The notes beneath the pieces were generated by a model. That model saw nothing but the letters and a program-made list of their open reading frames with translations, searched no databases and had not been told where the DNA came from. From positions 124,001 to 188,000 of the forward strand of contig NZ_OAOP01000010.1 in the NCBI RefSeq assembly GCF_900207585.1: a DNA stretch of 64,000 nucleotides, given 5' to 3'. This document shows, one piece after another, positions 25,780-33,379 of this stretch; position 1 is the stretch's first letter, and every line of letters starts with the position of its first letter. Origin of the DNA: Bacillus oleivorans (GTDB taxonomy: Bacteria; Bacillota; Bacilli; Bacillales; JC228). The position numbers and the translations under genes are program-made.

Positions 25780-26358
25780 ATGAGTACGATTCCATATGTG
25801 ATTGAACAGTCAAATCGGGGGGAGCGCTCCTATGATATTTACTCCCGTTTATTAAAAGACCGAATCATTATTTTAGGCGATGAAATTAATGACCATGTTG
25901 CAAATAGCATCGTAGCACAATTATTATTCTTGGCAGCCGATAATCCAGAAAAGGACATTTCCTTATATATTAATAGTCCTGGAGGCTCTACAAGTGCAGG
26001 TTTCGCTATATTTGATACAATGCAATATATTCAGCCTGATGTAAGAACGATTTGTACCGGTATGGCTGCATCCTTTGGAGCCATGCTGCTTTTAGCCGGC
26101 ACGAAAGGAAAGAGGTTTGCTTTACCTAATAGTGAAATCATGATTCATCAGCCGCTTGGCGGTGCCAGAGGGCAAGCAACAGAAATCGAAATTTCCGCAA
26201 AGCGCATTTTAAAATTGCGGGAGCATATCAATCATATCATTGCAGAACGTACTGGCCAGCCAATTGATAAGGTCGCAAAAGATACAGACCGGGATTTTTT
26301 CATGAGTGCTGAAGAAGCAAAAGAATATGGGATCATTGATGAGATTATAACAAGGTAA
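25780..26358 (+). CDS. clpP: ATP-dependent Clp protease proteolytic subunit (paralogue)
   Basis: 192 residues. Catalytic triad Ser98 ([10 protein letters not shown]), His123 ([10 protein letters not shown]) and Asp172 ([13 protein letters not shown]) at the same positions as B. subtilis ClpP. The handle region and hydrophobic pocket residues look normal, so it should form the usual 14-mer with ClpX or ClpC. The main clpP of Bacillus stands elsewhere; its pairing with a sigma factor and slightly divergent N-terminus ([24 protein letters not shown]) suggest this is a second, accessory ClpP. AAAGGAGG precedes ATG. Confidence 0.92.
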   Translation: MSTIPYVIEQSNRGERSYDIYSRLLKDRIIILGDEINDHVANSIVAQLLFLAADNPEKDISLYINSPGGSTSAGFAIFDTMQYIQPDVRTICTGMAASFGAMLLLAGTKGKRFALPNSEIMIHQPLGGARGQATEIEISAKRILKLREHINHIIAERTGQPIDKVAKDTDRDFFMSAEEAKEYGIIDEIITR

Positions 26359-26385
26359 TTCTCAGGTACGGTACAGGTGGGTATT

Positions 26386-26567
26386 TTGCGGACACTGGTT
26401 CCGTTATTCGAGAAAAAATAAGGTTTTTTCGATTTTATAGGACATGGGTTCCGTTATTGAGCGAAAAAGAGGTCATTTTCGTATGAAAAACCTTATATAA
26501 CGGATCTCATGTCCTTAAATTTTTCAGATTCCCATTATTTTATGGAATAACGGATTCTATGTCCGTT
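26386..26567. repeat. Double-inverted repeat element, copy 2
   Basis: Direct arms GCGGACACTGGTTCCG (26388) and TAGGACATGGGTTCCG (26438) are followed by reverse arms ATAACGGATCTCATGTCC (26497) and AATAACGGATTCTATGTCC (26546). Arm order, 50-base spacing and total length match copy 1 at 4504-4682. Here it sits just after clpP, where it could stabilise or terminate the transcript. Confidence 0.85.
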
Positions 26568-26681
26568 ACAAGTTGATACAAGATATTAAAGCATAATCAT
26601 AAGTTTCGATTTCTGCAGAAAAAACATAATTCCGAATCGTTTCGTTCATACTAAACATATGTTCGGGAGGTGTTTTTTAAA

Positions 26682-26996
26682 ATGGAATCCAAAAGCTTTG
26701 AGCAAATATACGAAGAGTATAAGAATCAGGGAGAACAGCAGGCTCAGGAAGAAGTTCCTTCTGTGAATAACACAAATAAAGAGGAGATTGTGGCCGTACG
26801 AAAGAATGAAGACGGAGACCTGATTGCATTCAAAACCAATACAGGCAGAGAATTGGATTACATCACAGCTCTGCAGGAAGCAAAAGCCGGGAACTTAGCC
26901 CATGTGGATGTCTTTCATAAATACGGCAGAGATATTTTAAGAAGTGAACCGGATGGAATTAAGGAGAACAATTTAGATCGCTTACCTTCATTTTAA
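26682..26996 (+). CDS. DUF3892-domain protein
   Basis: 104 residues from ATG 26682 (GGGAGG 11 bases upstream; the GTG at 26670 overlaps that site). The C-terminal 60 residues (EIVAVRKNEDGDLIAFKTNTGRELDYITAL and GNLAHVDVFHKYGRDILRSEPDG) match the DUF3892 pattern found in Bacilli, whose function is unknown. A Gln/Glu-rich helix precedes it. Single gene between the repeat element and a terminator. Confidence 0.8.
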   Translation: MESKSFEQIYEEYKNQGEQQAQEEVPSVNNTNKEEIVAVRKNEDGDLIAFKTNTGRELDYITALQEAKAGNLAHVDVFHKYGRDILRSEPDGIKENNLDRLPSF

Positions 26997-27007
26997 ACAT
27001 TTATTGC

Positions 27008-27036
27008 AGGCACTCCTTTACTGGAGTGTCTTACTT
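27008..27036 (+). terminator. Terminator after DUF3892 gene
   Basis: GGCACTCC / GGAGTGTC with a six-base loop; T-rich downstream. Confidence 0.7.
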
Positions 27037-27122
27037 TATATAGGCTCTTTAGATTACTATGAATAATTGACTGTCAATCTCAATAAAATGAACTAACGCA
27101 AATTGGGATTGGAGGAATCAAA

Positions 27123-27509
27123 ATGAGTCGCGTTACAAAAGCTATGTTAATAGAATACGAACGTCTTAATCAAAGTAAAAAAGAAATTGAAGCCCAAATG
27201 AACAAACTTAAAAAGCATTTTCATGCTTATTTTGACGAGACTGTCGGAGAAAATGAAAAAGGTGAGCTTGTCCTTGAAGGGTACAAGCTGCAAAGACTAA
27301 TCAGAAGTGTCGAGCAGTTTGATGAAGAGAAAACGGTTGAAAAACTAGAAGAACTGAATATGAAGGATTTAATTCAAATCGTAAAACGACCAGATGAAGA
27401 AAAAATTCATGCTGCTCTGAATTTAGGCTTTCTTAAAAGAGAGGATATAGAACAATGTATCCTTAATAAAAAGACGGGAGCAATTTCTGTTAAGGCTATG
27501 GTAGAATAA
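27123..27509 (+). CDS. Hypothetical helical protein
   Basis: 128 residues. A coiled-coil start (YERLNQSKKEIEAQMNKLKKHFHAYFDE) leads to a compact part with GYKLQRLIRSVEQFDEEKTVEKLEELN, and the end (GFLKREDIEQCILNKKTGAISVKAM). The architecture resembles small Bacillus proteins with a Gam-like or phage-derived look, but I cannot name the family. GGAGG seven bases before ATG. Single gene; a bidirectional terminator follows. Confidence 0.65.
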   Translation: MSRVTKAMLIEYERLNQSKKEIEAQMNKLKKHFHAYFDETVGENEKGELVLEGYKLQRLIRSVEQFDEEKTVEKLEELNMKDLIQIVKRPDEEKIHAALNLGFLKREDIEQCILNKKTGAISVKAMVE

Positions 27510-27538
27510 TAGAGAATATTGGGATGAGACATTTAATG

Positions 27539-27577
27539 AAAAAAGACTGAATGTGCTTAGATACATTCAGTCTTTTT
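27539..27577. terminator. Bidirectional terminator
   Basis: AAAAGACTGAATGT / ACATTCAGTCTTTT stem between convergent genes; A and T runs on both sides. Confidence 0.9.
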
Positions 27578-27582
27578 AATGA

Positions 27583-28572
27583 TTAACTTCCGCTTGATGA
27601 AGCAGCGGTTACACCCGCTGCTGCGGCGATCATGGCAGCCTGCTGGGCTTGGATGAGGGCTTCGATGATCGAGTGGAAGCCTGTTTCTATGAAACTGGGA
27701 TCCTCAATTTTACTGCTTATTGTCAGATTAACAGCCATCATAAAGTTCATGTCTTTATGCCATTTGAAAAGTTTATTTGTATTTAATTCTTCTGTTACTC
27801 TTTCAATTGTTTTAATTTCATTGGCTCCGTCTTCAATTAGCGCAAGCATCCCTATTTCCGGATAATGGGTAGGCTTTGGTTTTCTGCCTAACTGGTGAAA
27901 GGTGTCCTGTAATCTGATGCAGCGGTTTACTAATTTACTACTATCTGTTTCATGGTCTAATGAAAGAATATGACTTAGAAATTGAAGGTCATTCCCTTTT
28001 TTAAAGCCATTTTCATTTAATTGATTGTAAAATAGCTCAATCACATCCATCAATTTTTCAACTGGTTCCTTACGAGCCGCGACCATTACGGCAAGCGGAT
28101 AGTCTGCAGAATTAGTTAAGAAAAAATGCTTCTTTTGCATACCTTTGTAAACAGCCATCGCCCGCTCTATTTTTTCCTTCCGGTTTGTTAATAGATTAGT
28201 ATCTTTTAACAAAGTAAAGGCTGCAATGTATGTAAAAGCCCCTCTGTTAAAGCCCCCATTGACAAGCTCTTCATATAACTCAATATAGTCACCGAATATC
28301 TTTTCTGGATTTTCGAAGTGAATATCGAGCATAGCTGCTGTAGTAAATCTTTGGTATGATTTTAGGGTGGAAAAGGCCCCAACGTTGTTTTTGATATAAT
28401 CACTGATTTTAAGAAAGCGATCTATTTGAAAGTTCTTTTTATTAATGACATACATAGAAGCAATGAGCATTAATGTTCGCTGATCGGCAATTTTCCACTT
28501 TAATTTTTCTTTTAATAAGGAGTATATTTGAATATAATCATTTAAGTTTTGGTCAATGATTTGATGATTCAT
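27583..28572 (-). CDS. DUF4003-family protein
   Basis: 329 residues of helical repeat character, without signal peptide. Stretches such as LMLIASMYVINKK, FTTAAMLDIHFENPE and AVMVAARKEPVEKLMDVIELFYNQL fit the DUF4003 family of Firmicutes, function unknown. The C-terminus becomes Ala/Gly/Ser-rich (AQQAAMIAAAAGVTAASSSGS), possibly a flexible tail. GAGGA stands before ATG. Transcribed divergently from the patatin gene with 91 bases between them. Confidence 0.75.
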   Translation of the reverse strand: MNHQIIDQNLNDYIQIYSLLKEKLKWKIADQRTLMLIASMYVINKKNFQIDRFLKISDYIKNNVGAFSTLKSYQRFTTAAMLDIHFENPEKIFGDYIELYEELVNGGFNRGAFTYIAAFTLLKDTNLLTNRKEKIERAMAVYKGMQKKHFFLTNSADYPLAVMVAARKEPVEKLMDVIELFYNQLNENGFKKGNDLQFLSHILSLDHETDSSKLVNRCIRLQDTFHQLGRKPKPTHYPEIGMLALIEDGANEIKTIERVTEELNTNKLFKWHKDMNFMMAVNLTISSKIEDPSFIETGFHSIIEALIQAQQAAMIAAAAGVTAASSSGS

Positions 28573-28663
28573 TTAATAATTCCTCATTTCCAGTTTTTTC
28601 AGTTATTTTTACGTTTTATAAAGGAAATAGGTTTCAAATCGTATGTAAGAAAAGGGAGTTAGC

Positions 28664-29518
28664 ATGAAAAATATAGGACTTGTATTAGAAGGTGGAGGCT
28701 TGCGGGGAGTTTATACTGCCGGTGTACTTGAGTTTTTTATGGAAAAAGATCTTTATTTTCCTTATGTAATTGGTGTATCAGCTGGAGCAGGAATGGCAGC
28801 TTCCTATTTATCGCGGCAAAAGGGGAGAAACTGGAAGGTTAATATTGATTTGGCGATTGACCCGCGCTATGTTTCGTTTCGTAACTGGATTCGAAATAAA
28901 GAGGTTTTTGGTATGGACTTTATTTTTGATGAAATTCCTAATCAATTGGTTCCTTTTGATTATGATACTTTTTTGAAGGCCGAAGAACATTTTATTATAG
29001 GAACCACTGATTGTGAAACTGGAGAGCCTGTCTATTACAGTAAGGATGAGCATGGGGAGCATATGCTAAAAATCATTCGTGCCTCAAGTTCCTTGCCATT
29101 CCTTGCCCCAAGCGTTGAATATGATAATCGAAAACTGCTGGATGGCGGCATCATTGACCCGATTCCGATAAGAAAAGCCCAAAAAGATGGGAATATCAAG
29201 AATGTCGTTATTATGACAAAGCCGCCGCATTATCGAAAGAAGAAAAGTAAACTTAGCATGATGTTGAAATATTTGAGTAAGAAACAGCCTAAAATTGGAG
29301 AAGTTTTGCTGACAAGACATACATTATACAATGAGACATTACAGTATTTACAAGCAGAAAAAGAAAGAGGGAATGTCTTTATTATTCAGCCGAGCGTGGA
29401 TATTCCTGTCAGCAGAATTGAGAGAAATCAGGAAAAATTAATCCAACTCTATGAGTTAGGCATGAAAGATGCGGAAAAACTGTATCAAGATCTTAACCTA
29501 TTTATTTTTCAAAAATGA
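28664..29518 (+). CDS. Patatin-like phospholipase (YjjU/RssA group)
   Basis: 284 residues. Oxyanion hole motif GGGLRGVYTAGVLE at the start, nucleophile Ser in GVSAGAGMAA (GxSxG) and the catalytic Asp in LDGGIIDPIPI complete the Ser-Asp dyad, so an active lipid acyl hydrolase is expected. No signal peptide, so cytosolic or peripheral. GGGAG stands before ATG. The C-terminal basic segment (KPPHYRKKKSKLSMMLKYL) could touch membranes. Confidence 0.9.
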   Translation: MKNIGLVLEGGGLRGVYTAGVLEFFMEKDLYFPYVIGVSAGAGMAASYLSRQKGRNWKVNIDLAIDPRYVSFRNWIRNKEVFGMDFIFDEIPNQLVPFDYDTFLKAEEHFIIGTTDCETGEPVYYSKDEHGEHMLKIIRASSSLPFLAPSVEYDNRKLLDGGIIDPIPIRKAQKDGNIKNVVIMTKPPHYRKKKSKLSMMLKYLSKKQPKIGEVLLTRHTLYNETLQYLQAEKERGNVFIIQPSVDIPVSRIERNQEKLIQLYELGMKDAEKLYQDLNLFIFQK

Positions 29519-29868
29519 TTAATAGACAGTAATAGTATTATGTAGACTAAAATCGTAATGATATAATTGTTGTCCATTCATTAACAACTGCTCAAACAAG
29601 ATCACGATTCTGAATCAATCATAGATCCAGACAAAGTGGTCTTTTTTGCGTTAACTCTATTCCGGTATAGTCTGCTTTTGGCACTAGACCTAGGCAAATA
29701 TGGAAATTTAAATGAATAAAATAATTTAGGCAGTTTGTCCTAATCAAATATCTTAGTTTAGCATAATTTGGTACAAGGAATACAAAAACAGTTTCACTTT
29801 ACTCTTTTACAAGGGTTTAGGCTTTTTTGTCTAAACTTAAGGAATTTATTTATAAGGGAGGTTTTAAC
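29519..29868. other. Intergenic stretch with two small hairpins
   Basis: 350 bases. AGATCCA / TGGTCT at 29623-29642 followed by TTTTTT may end the patatin transcript, and GTTTAGGC / GTCTAAAC at about 29816-29837 stands just before the next gene's leader. No open frame with a ribosome binding site seen. Confidence 0.5.
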
Positions 29869-30066
29869 ATGATGGGGCTATGGAGATATCAAGGACAAGC
29901 AGTTGACGTTATCGACCGTAATGGGAGAGTTTATAGGGGAATTTTTGACGGTACAAATCAAACAAGAGGCCTATTTCTTCGTTCTCGCTTCGGAAGAAGA
30001 AGGTTTTTTCCATTTTTTTTCATTGCAGCCGTATTTGTGGTAAGAGGAAGACGGCGAATATTTTAG
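29869..30066 (+). CDS. Small Sm-like protein with Arg/Phe tail
   Basis: 65 residues from ATG 29869, with GGGAGG seven bases upstream (a longer frame from 29827 has no site). A compact beta segment YQGQAVDVIDRNGRVYRGIFDG is followed by LFLRSRFGRRRFFPFFF, a hydrophobic patch and RGRRRIF. The pattern, small barrel then alternating Arg and Phe, parallels the 120-residue protein at 9101-9463. Might bind nucleic acid or a membrane; no family known to me. Confidence 0.6.
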   Translation: MMGLWRYQGQAVDVIDRNGRVYRGIFDGTNQTRGLFLRSRFGRRRFFPFFFIAAVFVVRGRRRIF

Positions 30067-30198
30067 AAAAATAGATTTACAAAGTAAGTTAAAAGGGGCT
30101 ATTTAAATGTCAGGATCACTGATTTTTTTGGAGCCCTTTCTCATTTATTCTTTTTTTGTAAAGACACTTACTGAAGAGTTTGTTTTTTAATGTTGCCC

Positions 30199-30363
30199 GC
30201 AGCCCGAATACACTTCGCGCACCTTAGGGTGACCAGTGAGCCTCCTCGCTGTCGCGAGCTGAGGTCTCACTTTGGCCACTTCTCCCACTTACCACTGCTG
30301 CTTGATATGATTTCAAAATTTATTTTTTAGCAGTGGATATGAGTCTACATGTATTCGGGCTGC
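30199..30363. repeat. 165-bp element with 14-bp terminal inverted repeats and three inner hairpins
   Basis: GCAGCCCGAATACA (30199-30212) is perfectly inverted as TGTATTCGGGCTGC (30350-30363). Inside are CACC/GGTG (about 30219-30231), a strong hairpin AGTGAGCCTCCTCGC/GCGAGCTGAGGTCTCACT (30235-30271), and CCACTGCT/AGCAGTGG (30292-30336). The whole can fold as a closed four-way junction. No protein-coding frame. It may be a structured RNA or a miniature mobile repeat. Confidence 0.75.
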
Positions 30364-30434
30364 TCACTGCGTATAAACTGAATTAGCTATTTTTAAAAGC
30401 CAAATTCTTTATTAAAACAACCTTAAAAACAAAC

Positions 30435-30502
30435 AAAAAAATCGTCCAATCTAATAAAATGTAAGTGACCAAACAAACATTAACCGAAAGGACGATTTTT
30501 TT
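30435..30502. repeat. 13-bp inverted repeat before transposase remnant
   Basis: AAAAAAATCGTCC (30435-30447) and GGACGATTTTTTT (30490-30502) are perfectly inverted with 42 bases between. The right arm abuts the first codon of the transposase remnant. Confidence 0.75.
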
Positions 30503-30640
30503 ATGTGCAATCCGAAGATTACTAATAAAAATTATAACACGCCAATGACTTACTTCCAGAAGCAGAGATAGAAAAGACCCCAAAAAGACAATTAGCCCCT
30601 ACGTTTTAAACCATACGACAACCGTCAAATTCAATTTTTC
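30503..30640 (+). mobile_element. 5' remnant of an IS1182-like transposase gene
   Basis: Read with two frame changes, ATG 30503 gives MCNPKITNKNYNTP, then NDLLPEAEIEKTPKRQLAPTF, then FKPYDNRQIQF, which agrees with the N-terminus of IS1182-group transposases as I remember them. The rest of the gene and the downstream end are missing. A dead fragment of perhaps one tenth of the element. Confidence 0.5.
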
Positions 30641-30744
30641 ATTATTACATATTTGTATTCCTCAAAAAGTGGATAAAATAATAGCTGGATGGCCGTTGGA
30701 TTGATATATATAAACGGGATTTCATAAGACATAATTGTGATTAG

Positions 30745-30791
30745 TTGACACTTTCATTTTATTACGTTACAATTATCTCGTATTCAAGATA
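30745..30791 (+). promoter_or_regulatory. mhqR promoter and MhqR operator
   Basis: TTGACA (30745-30750), 17 bases, TACAAT (30768-30773) is a near-consensus sigma-A promoter. TATCTCGTATTCAAGATA (30774-30791) lies directly after the -10 box, an imperfect palindrome agreeing with the known MhqR box (tATCTcgaAtTCgAGATa). Binding there would block transcription start, so the regulator represses its own operon. Confidence 0.8.
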
Positions 30792-30813
30792 TCCGAATTA
30801 AAGGATGGTAAAA

Positions 30814-31263
30814 ATGGATAAAACTTTTAATCAAGATATAGAACTGTCTTTAAAGTTATTTATTGTACTTAATCGAGCTTTAGAGTCAGTGAGAAAGCAA
30901 GTAATCAAGGATATAAAAAATTATAACCTAAACTTAACGGAATTTGCTGTCCTCGAGCTTTTATATCATAAAGGCGATCAGCCAATTCAAAAAATAGGAG
31001 ATAAGGTTCTGTTAGCCAGCAGCAGCATAACCTATGTTGTTGACAAGCTAGAAAAAAAGAATCTGATCGAGCGTAAGCCTTGTCCCACAGACCGAAGAAT
31101 TACCTATGCTGTTTTAACAGAAAAGGGAGCAGAGTTTATGGATGATATATTCCCTAAACACGCTGCATCTCTTCGGAAAATTTTTGCAGGGCTAGACACA
31201 GAGGAAAAGGCTATTGTAATTGAGCATTTAAAGAAACTTGGCCTTTACGCGGAGAAATTGTAA
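30814..31263 (+). CDS. mhqR: MarR-family repressor, MhqR-like
   Basis: 149 residues from ATG 30814 (AAGGATGG upstream; ATG 30805 overlaps the site). Winged-helix MarR fold: LTEFAVLELLYHKGDQPIQKIGDKVLLASSSITYVVDKLEKKNLIERK and PTDRRITYAVLTEKG. In B. subtilis MhqR represses genes for methyl-hydroquinone and catechol detoxification, and the neighbours here, a ring-cleaving VOC dioxygenase and a hydrolase, are those targets. The MhqR box overlaps its own promoter. Effector binding is not by an obvious cysteine switch. Confidence 0.85.
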   Translation: MDKTFNQDIELSLKLFIVLNRALESVRKQVIKDIKNYNLNLTEFAVLELLYHKGDQPIQKIGDKVLLASSSITYVVDKLEKKNLIERKPCPTDRRITYAVLTEKGAEFMDDIFPKHAASLRKIFAGLDTEEKAIVIEHLKKLGLYAEKL

Positions 31264-31377
31264 TAGTCATGTATCCATTATTTCAATTTCAAACTATTCG
31301 ATATCCGTATGAAGTAATGAGAACTTCTTTTATTAGGAAGCATAAGAGAAAAATCAGCTTAAAAAGGGGATAAAGTC

Positions 31378-32316
31378 ATGACAAAACGAACAGAAGGGAT
31401 TCACCATATAACTGCTATTGTTGGTGATCCCCAAGAAAACGTAGATTTTTATGCAGGTGTATTAGGACTTCGTTTAGTGAAAAAAACCATTAATTTCGAT
31501 GACCCAGGAACTTACCATTTTTACTTTGGTGATGAAGTCGGGAATCCAGGGACAATAATAACCTTTTTCCCGTGGCCAAATGCTTACAAAGGCAGAATCG
31601 GAAGCGGACAAGTAGGTGTTACCACTTATGCTGTTCCAACTGGTGCTTTTCCTTTTTGGGAAGAACGTTTAACGAAATTTAACGTAGAAGTTACAAAAAA
31701 CAGCCGATTTGGAGAAGAATATTTGGCTTTTGAAGATCCTCATGGTTTACAGCTTGAGCTTGTTGAAAGAGATCCAGGCAAAAAAAGTGAGTGGAGATTT
31801 GGCGATATGACACCAGAAGTCGCGATTAAAGGTTTTGGCGGCGCTACCTTGCTTTCGAGCCGTCCAGCTTATACTGCTAAACTTCTTGAAGAAACGATGG
31901 GACTGGAAAAAGTAGGCGAAGAAGGGGACTATATTCGTTTTAAATCAACGGCTGATATAGGCAATATTATTGAAATTAAGATTTCCCCTGTACCAAAAGG
32001 CATGATGGGTGTTGGGACAGTCCATCACATTGCGTACCGTGCGAAAGACGATACGGACCAGCTCGATTGGAAATCCCATGTTGAGAGTGCAGGGTATGGC
32101 GTTACACCGGTTCAGCCAAGACAATATTTCAATGCTATTTATTTTAGAGAATATGGGGATATTCTGTTTGAAATCGCAACAGATCCTCCTGGTTTTACGC
32201 TTGATGAACCTAAGGACGCATTAGGTGAACAATTAATGCTTCCTGACTGGTATGAACCACAGCGGGATAAAATTGAAAAAGTCTTGCTTCCATTTAAAGT
32301 TAGAGAATTAGATTAA
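31378..32316 (+). CDS. Ring-cleaving VOC dioxygenase (MhqA/MhqO type)
   Basis: 312 residues with two paired vicinal-oxygen-chelate modules: GIHHITAIVGDPQENVDFYAGVLGLRLVKKTINFDDPGTYHFYFGD, then the second half from VHHIAYRAKDD to DILFEIATDPPGF. Metal ligands are His of GIHHI and VHHIAY and the Glu of ILFEIA. Length and the whole pattern are those of MhqA/MhqO/MhqE, which open hydroquinone or catechol rings. It begins 114 bases after mhqR without a clear own terminator between, so probably one operon. GGGGATAAAGTC before ATG. Confidence 0.85.
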   Translation: MTKRTEGIHHITAIVGDPQENVDFYAGVLGLRLVKKTINFDDPGTYHFYFGDEVGNPGTIITFFPWPNAYKGRIGSGQVGVTTYAVPTGAFPFWEERLTKFNVEVTKNSRFGEEYLAFEDPHGLQLELVERDPGKKSEWRFGDMTPEVAIKGFGGATLLSSRPAYTAKLLEETMGLEKVGEEGDYIRFKSTADIGNIIEIKISPVPKGMMGVGTVHHIAYRAKDDTDQLDWKSHVESAGYGVTPVQPRQYFNAIYFREYGDILFEIATDPPGFTLDEPKDALGEQLMLPDWYEPQRDKIEKVLLPFKVRELD

Positions 32317-32334
32317 TTTTAAGGGGGATAAAAA

Positions 32335-32940
32335 ATGAAACATGTTTTTAATGAAGGAAAAGACAAAACGAGACCGACTCTATTAATGCTCCATGGCACT
32401 GGAGGGAATGAGTTCGACCTATTGCCGCTTGCAGAACTGATTGATGAGGATGCTTCTGTATTGAGTGTTCGCGGTGAAGTTTTGGAAAATGGAATGCCGC
32501 GCTTTTTCCGCCGTTTAGCAGAAGGGATTTTTGATGAAGAGGATTTGGTATTCCGTACCAAACAATTACATGAGTTTCTTGATGAAGCTGCTAATCAATA
32601 TGGTTTTGCCCGGAATAATATCGTGGCCATTGGTTATTCAAACGGTGCCAATATTGCGGGAAGCCTGTTATTTCATTATGATCACAGTTTAAAGGGTGCA
32701 ATTCTGCATCATCCAATGGTACCAAGACGAGGAATTGATTTGCCAAATCTCTCTGGAGTACCTGTATTCATTGGTGCAGGACAAAATGACCCTATTTGTC
32801 CTCCTCAAGAATCAATCGATTTACAGTCATTACTTAAAAACGCAGGCGCCAGTGTTGAAATTCACTGGGAAAATCATGGCCATTCTCTGACTCAAACGGA
32901 AGTAATGGCTGCTGCAAAATGGTATAAGAATCATTTTTAA
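32335..32940 (+). CDS. mhqD: Alpha/beta hydrolase, MhqD type
   Basis: 201 residues. Carboxylesterase/phospholipase fold with LMLHGTGGNE (oxyanion), nucleophile Ser in IGYSNGANIA, Asp in GAGQNDPICP and His in NHGHSLTQ, a full triad. Closest to MhqD and YodD of B. subtilis, putative hydrolases of quinone-derived esters or ring-cleavage products. It follows the dioxygenase by 18 bases and has AAGGGGGA before ATG. Completes the mhqR-dioxygenase-hydrolase operon. Confidence 0.88.
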   Translation: MKHVFNEGKDKTRPTLLMLHGTGGNEFDLLPLAELIDEDASVLSVRGEVLENGMPRFFRRLAEGIFDEEDLVFRTKQLHEFLDEAANQYGFARNNIVAIGYSNGANIAGSLLFHYDHSLKGAILHHPMVPRRGIDLPNLSGVPVFIGAGQNDPICPPQESIDLQSLLKNAGASVEIHWENHGHSLTQTEVMAAAKWYKNHF

Positions 32941-32947
32941 TCGAACA

Positions 32948-32989
32948 AAAAAGCTAATCGGAACCGAATTCTGATTAGCTTTATTTTTT
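32948..32989. terminator. Bidirectional terminator after mhqD
   Basis: AAAGCTAATCGG / CTGATTAGCTTT stem with A-rich left and T-rich right sides, between convergent genes. Confidence 0.85.
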
Positions 32990-32990
32990 A

Positions 32991-33203
32991 TCAGTATTGA
33001 TTAGTTTCTTCCCAATCAGAGTATAAGCCGCTGCCGTTACATCCCGGACAATCATAAAAATTAGTATGAAGAAACTCGTTTAAGGCAAGCATGCTTAAAC
33101 CGCTGCCCCGGCAATCCGGACAAAGTCCTTTAGACTGCATTTCAGCCACTCTTTTTTGGTAGCGGTCATTTTGCCATTGTGAAAAACGGTTGAGTAAACC
33201 CAT
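32991..33203 (-). CDS. Small zinc-ribbon protein with two CxxCxGSG motifs
   Basis: 70 residues from ATG 33203 (GGAGTGAGTG upstream), though the open frame extends 31 codons further. CPDCRGSG and CPGCNGSG are half-motifs like those of the DnaJ zinc-binding domain and together would bind one zinc. The N-terminus (GLLNRFSQWQNDRYQKRVAEMQSKG) is helical. Such proteins occur in Bacillaceae as uncharacterised; a chaperone or RNA-related role is guesswork. Confidence 0.75.
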   Translation of the reverse strand: MGLLNRFSQWQNDRYQKRVAEMQSKGLCPDCRGSGLSMLALNEFLHTNFYDCPGCNGSGLYSDWEETNQY

Positions 33204-33379
33204 ATCACTCACTCCAACTACATTTTTATATAGTATGTTCAGAATTAAAATTTTTAAACTGCTATTATCACAGAGACATTTTTTGGACTCGTCCATTTTT
33301 GATAGTTTTTCTTGCTTTCGAGAGAATAACCCATTTAATATAAATGTAGCTTATGACTTTATAAGAAGAAGGTTTACAT

